A DNA stretch of 53,789 nt from Oxalobacteraceae bacterium (GCA_947448025.1 CANFLV010000024.1:1-53789), one strand, 5' to 3'. Counted from the stretch's first letter, positions 17,829-26,352 are shown. Program-made: numbers and translations. The notes: generated by a model from the letters alone, not told the origin.

Positions 17829-19015
17829 TGCACGTAACAGTGCCATTGGCACGAAGCCAGCTGTCAGACATTTATCGCGCAATCCGCAACGACACGCTGG
17901 CATTGGCTGCGCCGCTATCGTCGGAAGATTGTTGTGCCCAGTCCATGCCTGAAGCGAGTCCGGTCAAATGGCATCTGGCGCACACGAGCTGGTTTTTCGA
18001 AACCTTCATCCTTGAGTTACATGAATCCGCCTTCGCGCCGTTTAATGGCGCATATCACGTATTGTTTAATTCGTATTACAACGGTATCGGCGAACAGCAT
18101 GCGCGCGCGCAGCGTGGCCTGCTGACCCGTCCCTCGCTCAATGAGGTCCGCGAATATCGCACCGATGTTGACCGGCGCATCTTGCAATTGCTCGAATCGC
18201 CGGCGCTGGCTGACCAGTTACTGCCACTCATTGAGCTCGGCCTGCAACATGAACAGCAGCATCAGGAATTGATCCGAACCGATCTCAAGCACCTGCTGTT
18301 CATGAATCCGCTCGCGCCTGCTTACGACAACGATGTCAGGGCCGTGCAATCTGCGCCGCGCGCGCTGACTTGGCGGCATTTTGAGGCCGGCATTGTTCAT
18401 CTCGGCCATACCGGCGAGGGCTTTTGCTTCGATAATGAATTGCCGTGCCATCGTCAGTTTGTCGAAGCCTATGCGATCGCGTCGCGACTGGTCACGAATC
18501 AGGAATACCTGGCCTTCATCGATGCTGGCGGCTATCGCAACGCGGCACTGTGGCTTTCGGAAGGCTGGGACTGGGTCTGCCGCCTGCAGCTGCAGCAGCC
18601 GCTGTACTGGCAAAAGTCGGAGGCCGGCTGGCTTGCATTTACCGATGCGGGAATGCAGCCACTGGACCTGCATGCGGCGGTGATTCATGTGTCGTATTTT
18701 GAAGCCGATGCGTATGCGCGCTGGGCCGGTGCGCGCCTGCCGACCGAGGCAGAATGGGAAAATGCGGCCGATGCTGATCTCGCGCAGCTCTATGACACGG
18801 CCTGGCAATGGACGGCCAGCAGTTATGCGGCCTATCCCGGTTATGCTATCGCGCCCGGTGCGCTGGGTGAGTACAACGGTAAATTCATGAGTAACCAGTT
18901 CGTGCTGCGCGGTGGCTCGCAGGCGACGCCGGCGGCGCATACCCGGCGCAGTTATCGCAATTTTTTTCCGGCCTCGGCGCGCTGGCAATATGCGGGTATC
19001 CGGCTGGCGCGTTGA
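17828..19015 (+). CDS. egtB: Ergothioneine sulfoxide synthase EgtB
   Basis: A non-heme iron enzyme that forms the C-S bond between the hercynine imidazole and a thiol, using O2. The 395-residue product has an N-terminal DinB-like four-helix domain and a C-terminal formylglycine-generating-enzyme (FGE-sulfatase) fold. Predicted iron ligands are H52 (LAHTSWFF) and H141/H145 in HEQQHQE, the H-x3-H-x-E motif. FGE-type signatures follow: LPTEAEWENAA, WQWTASSYAAYPGY, VLRGGSQAT and YAGIRLAR. No egtA, egtC or egtE lies in the window, so the thiol donor (cysteine or gamma-glutamylcysteine) and the lyase for the sulfoxide are not shown locally. SenA at 25156 is a paralogue with the same domain order. 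Confidence 0.95.
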   Translation: MHVTVPLARSQLSDIYRAIRNDTLALAAPLSSEDCCAQSMPEASPVKWHLAHTSWFFETFILELHESAFAPFNGAYHVLFNSYYNGIGEQHARAQRGLLTRPSLNEVREYRTDVDRRILQLLESPALADQLLPLIELGLQHEQQHQELIRTDLKHLLFMNPLAPAYDNDVRAVQSAPRALTWRHFEAGIVHLGHTGEGFCFDNELPCHRQFVEAYAIASRLVTNQEYLAFIDAGGYRNAALWLSEGWDWVCRLQLQQPLYWQKSEAGWLAFTDAGMQPLDLHAAVIHVSYFEADAYARWAGARLPTEAEWENAADADLAQLYDTAWQWTASSYAAYPGYAIAPGALGEYNGKFMSNQFVLRGGSQATPAAHTRRSYRNFFPASARWQYAGIRLAR

Positions 19016-19084
19016 GTCTTCCTTCCCTGGATCAGGCGATTTGTCGGACAATAGCGCCCACGAAGAATTCAAAGGCGTCGCCCC

Positions 19085-19939
19085 ATGACCACCATCCCCG
19101 AAATCCGCCCCGGCCAGTCGATCGAACTGCTCAAGGAATTACACATCCTCACGCGCGACGGCAAGCTGAACCAGGACAGCCGGCGCAAACTCAAGCAGGT
19201 CTATCATCTGTATCAATTCATCGAGCCCTTGCTGAAAACGCTGCAGGAAGATCATGCCGACATCACCCTCGTGGACCATGGCGCTGGCAAGTCTTATCTC
19301 GGCTTTATCCTCTATGATCTGTTCTTCAAGGACTTGACTGGCAATGCCCACATCTACGGCATCGAGACGCGCGACGAGCTGGTCAAGAAATCGCAGGAGC
19401 TCGCAAAACGCCTGGGCTTTCCCGGCATGTCCTTCCTGAACCTGTCGGTAGCCGAATCCACGCTGTCGGATCAGTTACCAGCCAAGATCGATGTCGTCAC
19501 CGCACTGCATGCCTGTAACACCGCCACGGATGACGCGATCCATTTCGCGCTCGAGAAGCAGGCGAAATTCATGGTGCTCGTGCCCTGCTGTCAGGCAGAA
19601 GTCGCTTCAGTCCTGAAGAAGAACAAGGGTAAGACGCTGGCGAAGAATTCCTTGACCGAGCTCTGGCGCCATCCCCTGCATACGCGCGAATTCGGCAGCC
19701 AGGTCACGAATGTGCTGCGTTGCCTGCAGCTGGAAGCGCATGGCTATCAGGTCAGCGTAACCGAGCTGGTCGGCTGGGAGCATTCGATGAAAAATGAATT
19801 GATCATCGCCGAGTACAAGGATTTGCCACGCCGCCGACCCGCCGAGCGCCTGCAGGAAGTCTTGCAAACGCTGGGGCTGGAAGAAATGCAAACGCGTTTT
19901 TTCAGCGCCCCCCCATCACCGGCAACACTACCCCAGTGA
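19085..19939 (+). CDS. SAM-dependent methyltransferase (Methyltransf_32 type)
   Basis: A 284-residue class I methyltransferase. The SAM-binding region reads LVDHGAGKSYLGFILYDLF, followed by HIYGIETRDELVKKS, TALHACNTATDDAIHFAL and VPCCQAEV. The order D-x-G-x-G-K-x-Y, LHACxxATD and PCC is characteristic of the Methyltransf_32 family (GSTCD/METTL25-like), whose bacterial substrates are unknown to me. It starts 69 bp after egtB on the same strand and could be read from the egtD promoter, but a role in thiohistidine metabolism is not shown. Its 3' end overlaps the convergent SDR gene by 38 bp. Confidence 0.85.
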   Translation: MTTIPEIRPGQSIELLKELHILTRDGKLNQDSRRKLKQVYHLYQFIEPLLKTLQEDHADITLVDHGAGKSYLGFILYDLFFKDLTGNAHIYGIETRDELVKKSQELAKRLGFPGMSFLNLSVAESTLSDQLPAKIDVVTALHACNTATDDAIHFALEKQAKFMVLVPCCQAEVASVLKKNKGKTLAKNSLTELWRHPLHTREFGSQVTNVLRCLQLEAHGYQVSVTELVGWEHSMKNELIIAEYKDLPRRRPAERLQEVLQTLGLEEMQTRFFSAPPSPATLPQ

Positions 19940-20906
19940 TATAACTCGCACACACAGGCGCGGCCAGAAAAACATAGGCCGGCGAGATTTCTTCCGGCTG
20001 GGCTGGCCGTTTCATATCGCTGGCTTCGCCAAAATGACTGACGACCTCAGCCGCCTGATCGGCCGGGCAAAGCGGCGTCCAGACCGGCCCCGGTGCGATG
20101 GCATTGACACGGATGCCGCGCTCGAGCACATTGGCGGCGAGTGACTTCGTGAAGGCATGGATGGCGCCTTTGGTCGCGGCGTAATCGAGCAGGCTGGCGC
20201 TGCCATGGAAGCCCGTCTCCGAGCCTGTGTTGATGATGGCCGCACCAGCCTTCAAATGCGGCAGGGCGGCTTTGGCCATGTGGAAGTAGCCGTATAAATT
20301 GGTTTTGACAGTTTCATCGAAATGCTCTTCGGTGAGGTCTTCCAGCCGCGCCGCGTGTTCCTGAAATGCCGCATTGTTGACCAGGATATCGAGCTTGCCA
20401 TAGCCATCGAGCGTGCGCTGCACGGCGCCATAGCAAAAGCCCGGATCTTTGACGTCACCCGGGATCAGCATGCACAGCCGACCCTCGGCTTCGACATAGC
20501 GTTTGGTTTCTTCCGCGTCTTCATGTTCATTGAGATAAACGATGGCGACATCAGCGCCTTCGCGCGCGTACAGCACGGCCACCGCGCGGCCGATGCCGGA
20601 GTCGCCGCCGGTAATCAGCGCGACCTTATCGCGTAATTTTTCACTGCCCTTATAGTCGGGCGCCATGAAGGCCGGGCGCGGCCGCATCTGCGATTCGATG
20701 CCGGGTTTGAGTAAGTGCTGCGGGGGAAACGGTGGAATAGGCTGGCTGCGCATGCCGGTTTGCATGGCAGCGGCCGGCGCTGCATGGGGATCTTCGCGCC
20801 GGTGCAGGATCTGGTCCAGGGCATCGGTTTCGCGCTGGATTTCACGCTGACGTTCGGCCGCATGTTCGCGGCGCTGGTGGGCGATATCGGCAGGCGATGG
20901 AGGCAT
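19902..20906 (-). CDS. SDR-family oxidoreductase, YghA-like
   Basis: A 334-residue NAD(P)-dependent short-chain dehydrogenase with a long N-terminal extension (about 1-90, polar then Pro-rich) before the Rossmann core. The nucleotide-binding motif is ITGGDSGIGRA, NNAA follows the fourth strand, and the catalytic set is the serine of INTGSETG and Y-x3-K in YAATKG. The extension plus core resembles E. coli YghA and the 'general stress' SDRs, for which physiological substrates are poorly defined. A good ribosome binding site (CAGGAGT) precedes the ATG at 20906. The final residues read PVMGGR as in other SDRs; the coding ends overlap the methyltransferase gene. Confidence 0.9.
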   Translation of the reverse strand: MPPSPADIAHQRREHAAERQREIQRETDALDQILHRREDPHAAPAAAMQTGMRSQPIPPFPPQHLLKPGIESQMRPRPAFMAPDYKGSEKLRDKVALITGGDSGIGRAVAVLYAREGADVAIVYLNEHEDAEETKRYVEAEGRLCMLIPGDVKDPGFCYGAVQRTLDGYGKLDILVNNAAFQEHAARLEDLTEEHFDETVKTNLYGYFHMAKAALPHLKAGAAIINTGSETGFHGSASLLDYAATKGAIHAFTKSLAANVLERGIRVNAIAPGPVWTPLCPADQAAEVVSHFGEASDMKRPAQPEEISPAYVFLAAPVCASYITGVVLPVMGGR

Positions 20907-21005
20907 GGCTTACTCCTGAAATGACAAAAAACGGTACAGCGTCATTTCAGTCTAAGCGTGCTGGCCACGGTCGGATAGACCTTAGACCAGCACATTTGCG
21001 CAAAC

Positions 21006-22700
21006 TCAAGCGTTGGCGGGTATCACCGATGCGGCAAGTTTTTCCTGCATGGCCAGATGCCGGTTCACGGCGCTCGTGATCGCCTTGAAAGAGGCCGTGA
21101 CGATATTACCGTCGATGCCCACGCCAAACAGTGTTGGGCCATCTGCTACGCGCAGCTCCATGTAGCAGGCGGCCTGTGCATTGGCGCCGGCGCCGATTGA
21201 ATGCTCGTGATAGTCCATTACGGTGATATCGAGCGCGAGCGCCTGCACAAACGCCGCGACCGGACCGTTGCCGGTGCCATGACGCGTGGCCGGCGCACCA
21301 TCGCATTCGAGGTCGATGACGATTTGCACTGTGTCTTGCAAATGATCGGCAGTCAGGCGGTGATCGCGGTAGGTGTAAGGCGTTTCGCGCTCGAGATATT
21401 CATGTTGGAACAGGCGATGGATGTCACCGGCGACGATTTCCTTGCCGGAGCTGTCGACTTCCTGCTGGATCACGCGGCTGAATTCAATCTGTAAACGACG
21501 CGGCAGCTGCAAGCCATATTCCTGCTCGAGCAGATACGCCATGCCGCCTTTGCCTGACTGGCTGTTGACGCGAATCACCGCATCGTAACTGCGGCCGAGG
21601 TCTTGCGGATCGATGGGCAGGTAAGGCACTTCCCAGAGGCCATTCTTGTCTTGCTGCGCGAAGCCTTTTTTGATCGCGTCCTGATGCGAACCGGAAAAGG
21701 CCGTGAACACGAGATCGCCCACATACGGATGGCGCGGATGCACCGGCAGCTGATTGCATTCCTCGACGCATTTTCGCACGGCGTCGATGTCGGAAAAGTC
21801 GAGTCCCGGATGCACGCCCTGGGTGTACAAATTCAGCGCCAGCGTCACGAGATCGACATTGCCGGTGCGCTCGCCATTACCGAACAAACAGCCTTCGACG
21901 CGATCAGCGCCGGCCATCACGGCCAGCTCGGCCGAGGCGACTGCGGTGCCACGGTCATTGTGGGGATGGACGCTGATGAGGACAGCATCGCGCCGCGCAA
22001 GGTTGCGGTGCATCCATTCGATCTGGTCGGCATACACGTTCGGCGTATTGCATTCGACGGTAGAGGGCAAATTGAAAATCATCTTGCGCTCGGGCGTAGG
22101 CTGCCAGATCGCCGAGACGGCGTCGCAGACTTCCTTGGCGAAATCGAGCTCCGTCATCGTGAAGACTTCCGGTGAATACTGGAACACCCATTCTGTTTCG
22201 GGGCGCGCATCGGTCAATTCCTTGATCAGGCGCGTGCCGTTTTCGGCGATGGCCTTGACTTCATCTTTCGACAGACCAAAGACGATCTTGCGAAATGCCG
22301 GCGCGGTGGCATTGTAGAGATGGACGATGGCGCGTTTCGCGCCGGTGGCCGAGTCGACCGTGCGGCGGATCAGGTCTTCGCGCGCTTGTGTCAGGACTTC
22401 GATGGTGACGTCGTCGGGGATGCGTTTTTCTTCAATGAGCTTGCGCACGAAATCGAAATCGGTTTGCGATGCCGACGGGAAGGCGACTTCGATTTCCTTG
22501 ATGCCGACCTTGACGAGCATTTCGAAGAAGCGCAGCTTGCGCGCAGCATCCATCGGTTCGATCAGCGACTGGTTACCGTCGCGCAGGTCTGTGCTCATCC
22601 AGATTGGCGGCTTGGTGATGACCTGGTTCGGCCAGCGGCGGTCAGGCAAATCGACAGTAGGGTAGGCGCGGTATTTGGCGGCAGGGTTCTGGAGCATCAT
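21006..22700 (-). CDS. leuA: 2-Isopropylmalate synthase (LeuA, long form)
   Basis: Condenses acetyl-CoA and 2-oxoisovalerate to 2-isopropylmalate, the committed step of leucine synthesis. The 564-residue product has the TIM-barrel catalytic domain with metal-binding signatures [11 protein letters not shown] and [17 protein letters not shown], plus [10 protein letters not shown]. The C-terminal regulatory LeuA dimer domain (about 430-555) holds [12 protein letters not shown] and [11 protein letters not shown] and is where leucine usually binds. Length and N-terminus ([19 protein letters not shown]) fit the LeuA2 type. I choose the ATG at 22700 because GAGGA lies 6 bp before it; the ATG at 22706 would leave no spacing. 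A leader peptide precedes it, indicating leucine-responsive control. It splits the egt genes from the sen genes. Confidence 0.96.
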   Translation of the reverse strand: MMLQNPAAKYRAYPTVDLPDRRWPNQVITKPPIWMSTDLRDGNQSLIEPMDAARKLRFFEMLVKVGIKEIEVAFPSASQTDFDFVRKLIEEKRIPDDVTIEVLTQAREDLIRRTVDSATGAKRAIVHLYNATAPAFRKIVFGLSKDEVKAIAENGTRLIKELTDARPETEWVFQYSPEVFTMTELDFAKEVCDAVSAIWQPTPERKMIFNLPSTVECNTPNVYADQIEWMHRNLARRDAVLISVHPHNDRGTAVASAELAVMAGADRVEGCLFGNGERTGNVDLVTLALNLYTQGVHPGLDFSDIDAVRKCVEECNQLPVHPRHPYVGDLVFTAFSGSHQDAIKKGFAQQDKNGLWEVPYLPIDPQDLGRSYDAVIRVNSQSGKGGMAYLLEQEYGLQLPRRLQIEFSRVIQQEVDSSGKEIVAGDIHRLFQHEYLERETPYTYRDHRLTADHLQDTVQIVIDLECDGAPATRHGTGNGPVAAFVQALALDITVMDYHEHSIGAGANAQAACYMELRVADGPTLFGVGIDGNIVTASFKAITSAVNRHLAMQEKLAASVIPANA

Positions 22701-22757
22701 GGTCATTCCTCGTATTCGTTTGATTCAGAGAGATTCAGCTAGGTCGGTGTGGCGACG

Positions 22758-22795
22758 GGCTGCCTGACTGCCACGAACTACGAGGCCAGGCAACC
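22758..22795 (-). promoter_or_regulatory. Candidate leu attenuator hairpin
   Basis: Arms at 22787-22795 and 22758-22766 pair over 9 bp with one G.U and bracket the leader stop codon (22778). A second perfect hairpin (22797-22814, 7-bp arms, 4-base loop) lies over the leucine control codons, so ribosome stalling there would change which structure forms. No U-run follows, so the mechanism may be Rho-dependent or act on translation of leuA. Confidence 0.5.
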
Positions 22796-22894
22796 GATCG
22801 CTAGGCATAGCGATAGCAGACCACGAACACGGCCGCTCGCAGCGGACAGGTCGCCGGCGATGCTGGTGTGCGTTGTGATCATTTGCTGCATCAT
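22778..22894 (-). CDS. leuL: leu leader peptide
   Basis: A 38-codon open frame 77 bp upstream of leuA. Its second half has five leucine codons within 12 codons (GLLSLCLAIGCL), and three of these are CTA, a codon otherwise scarce in this GC-rich coding DNA. Rare leucine codons just before a set of hairpins is the classic layout of the enterobacterial leu attenuator. ATG-ATG at 22894 is the first start; the ribosome binding site is weak, and an internal ATG at 22882 is possible. Inference: low charged tRNA-Leu stalls the ribosome on the CTA codons and favours leuA expression. Confidence 0.65.
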   Translation of the reverse strand: MMQQMITTHTSIAGDLSAASGRVRGLLSLCLAIGCLAS

Positions 22895-23044
22895 GTGGTG
22901 GAGGCTTCTTGAGATTTTTGAGGCTGGCTGTTTGGTCGATACAGCCGTGCGGTAAAGCGTAGTCGGAATCAGCGCGCTAGAGATAGTAGCGCGATACTCG
23001 ACAGGGACAGGCGGGAATGTGCGGAAGTCATGCAGAGACTGTAA

Positions 23045-23073
23045 GGGCGTTTGACGCCTGCTGTCAAGCGCCC
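23045..23073 (-). terminator. Hairpin downstream of senC
   Basis: Arms 23045-23055 and 23063-23073 form an 11-bp stem with one G.U pair and a 7-base loop. It begins 22 bp after the senC stop and separates the sen transcript from the leu leader. The U-rich tail is short, so strength is uncertain. Confidence 0.55.
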
Positions 23074-23094
23074 CTGTCAAACTTTGCGACAGAC

Positions 23095-24153
23095 TCAGGC
23101 GACGACATCAATCCGCGCCGGACCTTCGACCATTTCGCCGATGACTGCCGCTTCCGCAAAGCCACCTTCGCGGAAGATCGCCAGCACCGCCTCGACCGCC
23201 TCCGGTGCGCAGGACACCAGCAAGCCGCCCGAAGTTTGCGGATCCGTCAGCAGCATCTGCTGCACTGGCGTGATGGCCGCGTCGAGCACGACTTCATGAC
23301 CATAGCCGGCCCAGTTCCGCCCCGAGGCACCGGTGATGCAGCCAGCATCAGCGAGGCGCTGCACATCATGCAGTAGCGGTACCTGCGCCATGTTGATGCG
23401 CGCCGTCAGCTTCGCGCCGCGCGCCAGTTCCAGCGTGTGGCCGAGCAGGCCGAAGCCGGTGACATCGGTGAGCGCATGCACGCCGGCCAGTTCCGACAGT
23501 GCCTTACCCGGCTTATTGAGCTTGGTCGCATTGCTGATCATGGCCGCATAACCGGCGGCATCGAGCTGCTCTTTTTTCAGTGCTGCGGAGAGAATGCCGA
23601 CACCGATAGGCTTGCCCAGCACCAGTACATCGCCAGCGCGCGCATCGGCATTGCGTTTGACCTTGGACGGATGCACGAGACCAAGCACGACGAGGCCGTA
23701 AATCGGCTCGACTGAATCGATGGTGTGGCCGCCGGCAATCGGGATACCAGCTTCGGCGCAAATCGATTCGCCGCCACGGATGATCTGGCCGATGACTTCG
23801 ACCGGCAATTGATTGATCGGCATGCCCACCAGTGCCAGCGCCATGATCGGTGTGCCGCCCATGGCATAGACATCGGAAATCGCATTGGTCGCAGCAATCC
23901 GGCCAAAGTCGAAGGGATCATCGACGATAGGCATGAAAAAATCGGTCGTGGCGATCAGCGCCTGCTCGTCATTGAGCTTGTAGACGGCGGCATCATCGGC
24001 CGTCTCAATGCCGACCATCAGTTCTTTCGGCACCGGGAAGCCAGTCGAATTCTTGAGGATTTCGGCCAGGATGCCGGGCGCGATCTTGCAGCCGCAGCCG
24101 CCGCCATGGGAAAAGGAGGTCAGTTTGATTGGAGTCTCGGTCGATGCGGTCAT
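23095..24153 (-). CDS. senC: Selenophosphate synthase SenC/SelD
   Basis: Makes selenophosphate from selenide and ATP, releasing AMP and phosphate. The 352-residue product has the SelD N-terminal loop GGGCGCK, with C20 and K23 corresponding to the catalytic Cys17 and Lys20 of E. coli SelD. ATP- and metal-binding segments follow: ETADDAAVYKL, ATTDFFMPIVDDPFDFGRIAA, GGHTIDS and LTDVTGFGLLGH. The start overlaps the senB stop by 4 bp (ATGA, 24150-24153), so the two are translationally coupled. That context identifies it as the selenoneine-pathway SenC rather than only a donor for selenocysteine or selenouridine. No selA, selB, tRNA-Sec or selU is in the window, so additional roles cannot be judged. 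Confidence 0.95.
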   Translation of the reverse strand: MTASTETPIKLTSFSHGGGCGCKIAPGILAEILKNSTGFPVPKELMVGIETADDAAVYKLNDEQALIATTDFFMPIVDDPFDFGRIAATNAISDVYAMGGTPIMALALVGMPINQLPVEVIGQIIRGGESICAEAGIPIAGGHTIDSVEPIYGLVVLGLVHPSKVKRNADARAGDVLVLGKPIGVGILSAALKKEQLDAAGYAAMISNATKLNKPGKALSELAGVHALTDVTGFGLLGHTLELARGAKLTARINMAQVPLLHDVQRLADAGCITGASGRNWAGYGHEVVLDAAITPVQQMLLTDPQTSGGLLVSCAPEAVEAVLAIFREGGFAEAAVIGEMVEGPARIDVVA

Positions 24154-25139
24154 GGTGTTCCCTGTTTAATGTAAATGCAATTATCCACTAACTGCAGCAC
24201 GGCGGTCTTTTCTGCTTCAACCGTGAAGAGTTTTGCGCGCGCCGCGCATTGTGTTTTCAGCTGCATATAAAAATCGGCATCGCAGGCTGCATGCTCGATC
24301 AGTCGCGCCAGTGCAAGCTCGTCGCCCGCCGGGAAATAGCCGGCGTAGTCAGGCCCAAGCATGCCGCGATTACCGGACACCTCACTGGCCAGTACCGGCA
24401 CGCCGCTGGTGACGGCTTCGATGATGACATTGGCGCCGCCTTCCATGATCGAGCTGATGACCATCAGCTTGCAGCGCTTCAGGTGCTGGCGTGCGCGTGC
24501 ATGTGGCAAGGCGCCGAGCCAGCGATAGCAGGCATGCTCACGCGCGGTCGCTTCCGCCATGGCGCCCAGCGTCGCATCGAGCGCGGCGCCGGCATGGTTC
24601 AGGCGTATTTGCGGCAGGTCAATGTGCGCCGCGGCGCGCATGTAAGTCGCCGGGTCTTTTTCCGCGCGCAGGTGGCCGATCATGGTGACATCGAAATGTC
24701 GCGCCCGCTCGCTGTGCCGTGCTGGCTTCAGTGAGGGGGCTGACTGATGAATGACGCTGGCTTTTTCGCGCAAGGCTGGCGTCAGTTCCTGCAGTCCGTC
24801 TTCCTGCAGCAAGACCAGCCGCGTTGCCAGATGCAGGGAATCTTGCGCGGTGCTGTCAGTCTGGATGTCGCGGTAGAGGTCGGTGCCGGTCAGTACGAGT
24901 ATCGTCGGTACGGCAGGGAAGGCCGCGCAGAATTGCGTCAGCGCCAATGCCGAGCGCCGCGCATGCAGGGCGATGACGGCATGCGGCGCGCTCACCGGGA
25001 TGGCAGTCTCGCTTGCTGCGACGATGCTGACCCGATAGTGCTGGCGCAGGAATTGCGCCCAGCGATGCGCAGTCTGCCAATTACCGTTGTTGGCATTTGC
25101 GAGGGCTGGGCTGATAATGAGGACATGCGGTTTTGCCAT
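24150..25139 (-). CDS. senB: Selenosugar synthase SenB (glycosyltransferase)
   Basis: Established SenB proteins transfer selenium from selenophosphate to UDP-N-acetylglucosamine (or a related UDP-sugar), forming a 1-selenosugar with a C-Se bond. The 329-residue product has a GT-B fold. The N-terminal Rossmann domain begins KPHVLIISPALANANNGNWQ (note the GNWQTAHRW helix) and contains VLTGTDLYRD. The C-terminal domain holds VTMIGHLRAEKDP, the donor-binding EGGANVIIEAVTSGVPVLAS, and VSGNRGMLG. I choose the ATG at 25139 (MAKPHV); ATGs at 25148 and 25157 are in frame, the last overlapping the senA start. Position next to senC and senA is the decisive evidence beyond a generic glycosyltransferase call. 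Confidence 0.9.
   Translation of the reverse strand: MAKPHVLIISPALANANNGNWQTAHRWAQFLRQHYRVSIVAASETAIPVSAPHAVIALHARRSALALTQFCAAFPAVPTILVLTGTDLYRDIQTDSTAQDSLHLATRLVLLQEDGLQELTPALREKASVIHQSAPSLKPARHSERARHFDVTMIGHLRAEKDPATYMRAAAHIDLPQIRLNHAGAALDATLGAMAEATAREHACYRWLGALPHARARQHLKRCKLMVISSIMEGGANVIIEAVTSGVPVLASEVSGNRGMLGPDYAGYFPAGDELALARLIEHAACDADFYMQLKTQCAARAKLFTVEAEKTAVLQLVDNCIYIKQGTP
25090..25118 (+). promoter_or_regulatory. Sigma70 promoter of senA inside senB
   Basis: TTGGCA (25090-25095) and GATAAT (25113-25118) are separated by exactly 17 bp, each five of six to consensus. The predicted start near 25125 leaves about 31 nt before the senA ATG. The whole promoter lies in the first 50 bp of the divergent senB coding region. 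Confidence 0.65.
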
Positions 25140-25155
25140 GCTTACCATTCTATCC

Positions 25156-26352
25156 ATGAATTCACTTCAGTCTTCTTTCCGTAACGCGAGCCGTGTCGAA
25201 CTCGGGCGCGCCCTGCAAGAGAGCCGCGATTATACGCTGGCCTTGTTCGACGCATTCGCAGCCGCCGGGCTCGACGTGCCGGCGCGCGTGCCGCCGCTGG
25301 ACATCGTCAATCCACCCTTGTGGGAGCTGGGGCATATTGCCTGGTTTGCCGAATGGTTCATTCTGCGCGAGGCGGACTCCAGTGCTCCCGCTGCCGCCCG
25401 CAGGGCTTCGCTGCTGACCATGGGCGACGACTGGTTCGATTCGAATACGGTCGCGCATGGCATGCGCTGGAAGCTTGACTTGCCGTCTGCCGGTGCGCTG
25501 AAGACTTATTGCCATGAAGTCCTCGACCGCGTGCTCGATAAGCTCGAGCGGGTCGCCGACGAGGATACAGCGCTGTACCCCTATCGCCTCGCGCTGGCGC
25601 ATGAAGACATGCATGGCGAAGCCTTCGCTTACACTTTGCAAACGCTAGGCGTCGCCTTGCCGCCCCAGCTGGCAAGTTTGCCCAGTCCGAGTTGGGCGCA
25701 GGGTGAGATCCGCTTCGCCGGTGGCACCATCGAACTCGGCAGCCGCAGCGATGCCGGTTTTGTGTTTGATAATGAAAAATCGGCGCATGCCTGTCATGTG
25801 CCGTCATTCACGATGGATGCGATGCTGGTATCGAATGCGCAATACAGCGATTTCATCGACGACGCGGGCTACCAGAATCCGCATTACTGGACTAAGGCGG
25901 GACAGGCTTGGCTGATGCAGCAGAGTAGCTCGGCGCCGCGCGACTGGCAGCGCGATGGTGAATTTTGGCGTGTCATGCGTTTCGGCCAACTGATGACCCT
26001 GTCCGCTACCCAGCCGGTGCGGCATGTGAGTCTGTACGAAGCGCAAGCCTACTGCGCCTGGGCCGGCCGGCGCCTGCCGCTGGAAGCAGAATGGGAATTT
26101 GCTGCCTTGTCCGGTCATCCGGCGTTTCGCTGGGGCGATCTGTGGGAATGGACCTGCTCACCCTTCCTGCCCTACGAAGGTTTCACGGCCGATGCCTATC
26201 GTGAATATTCGGCGCCGTGGTTCGGTTCGCATCAGGTCTTGCGTGGCACTTCCTTCGTCACCCCAGGCAGGCTGCGTTCGCCAAAATTCCGGAATTTTTA
26301 TCTGCCGCAACGCAATGATATGTTCGTCGGCTTTCGCACCTGCGCCATGTGA
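25156..26352 (+). CDS. senA: Selenoneine synthase SenA (EgtB paralogue)
   Basis: Couples hercynine to the selenosugar made by SenB, oxidatively; the resulting selenoxide eliminates to selenoneine. The 398-residue product has the EgtB domain order: a DinB-like helical domain with H60 (WELGHIAWF) and H149/H153 in HEDMHGE as predicted iron ligands, then an FGE-sulfatase fold with LPLEAEWEFAA, LWEWTCSPFLPYEGF, VLRGTSFVT and FVGFRTCAM. It differs from EgtB at 17828 in the N-terminal region (WFDSNTVAHGMRW) and in the DLWEWTCSPF loop. Together with adjacent senB-senC this supports SenA rather than a second EgtB. I start at the ATG at 25156; an in-frame ATG at 25138 also exists, and neither has a clear Shine-Dalgarno. 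Confidence 0.92.
   Translation: MNSLQSSFRNASRVELGRALQESRDYTLALFDAFAAAGLDVPARVPPLDIVNPPLWELGHIAWFAEWFILREADSSAPAAARRASLLTMGDDWFDSNTVAHGMRWKLDLPSAGALKTYCHEVLDRVLDKLERVADEDTALYPYRLALAHEDMHGEAFAYTLQTLGVALPPQLASLPSPSWAQGEIRFAGGTIELGSRSDAGFVFDNEKSAHACHVPSFTMDAMLVSNAQYSDFIDDAGYQNPHYWTKAGQAWLMQQSSSAPRDWQRDGEFWRVMRFGQLMTLSATQPVRHVSLYEAQAYCAWAGRRLPLEAEWEFAALSGHPAFRWGDLWEWTCSPFLPYEGFTADAYREYSAPWFGSHQVLRGTSFVTPGRLRSPKFRNFYLPQRNDMFVGFRTCAM

Noticed and set aside
22778-23080. A full 100-codon gene upstream of leuA
   Set aside because: The N-terminal part runs through the likely leuA promoter region and has no protein-like pattern; only the last 38 codons make sense as a leader peptide.
23095-24153. Evidence for a selenocysteine pathway
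   Set aside because: selD alone is not enough; no selA, selB, selC or in-frame TGA selenoprotein was recognised in the window.
25156-26352. A second ergothioneine sulfoxide synthase (EgtB duplicate)
   Set aside because: It sits next to a SenB-type glycosyltransferase and selenophosphate synthase and differs from the local EgtB in substrate-side loops, so SenA is the better call.
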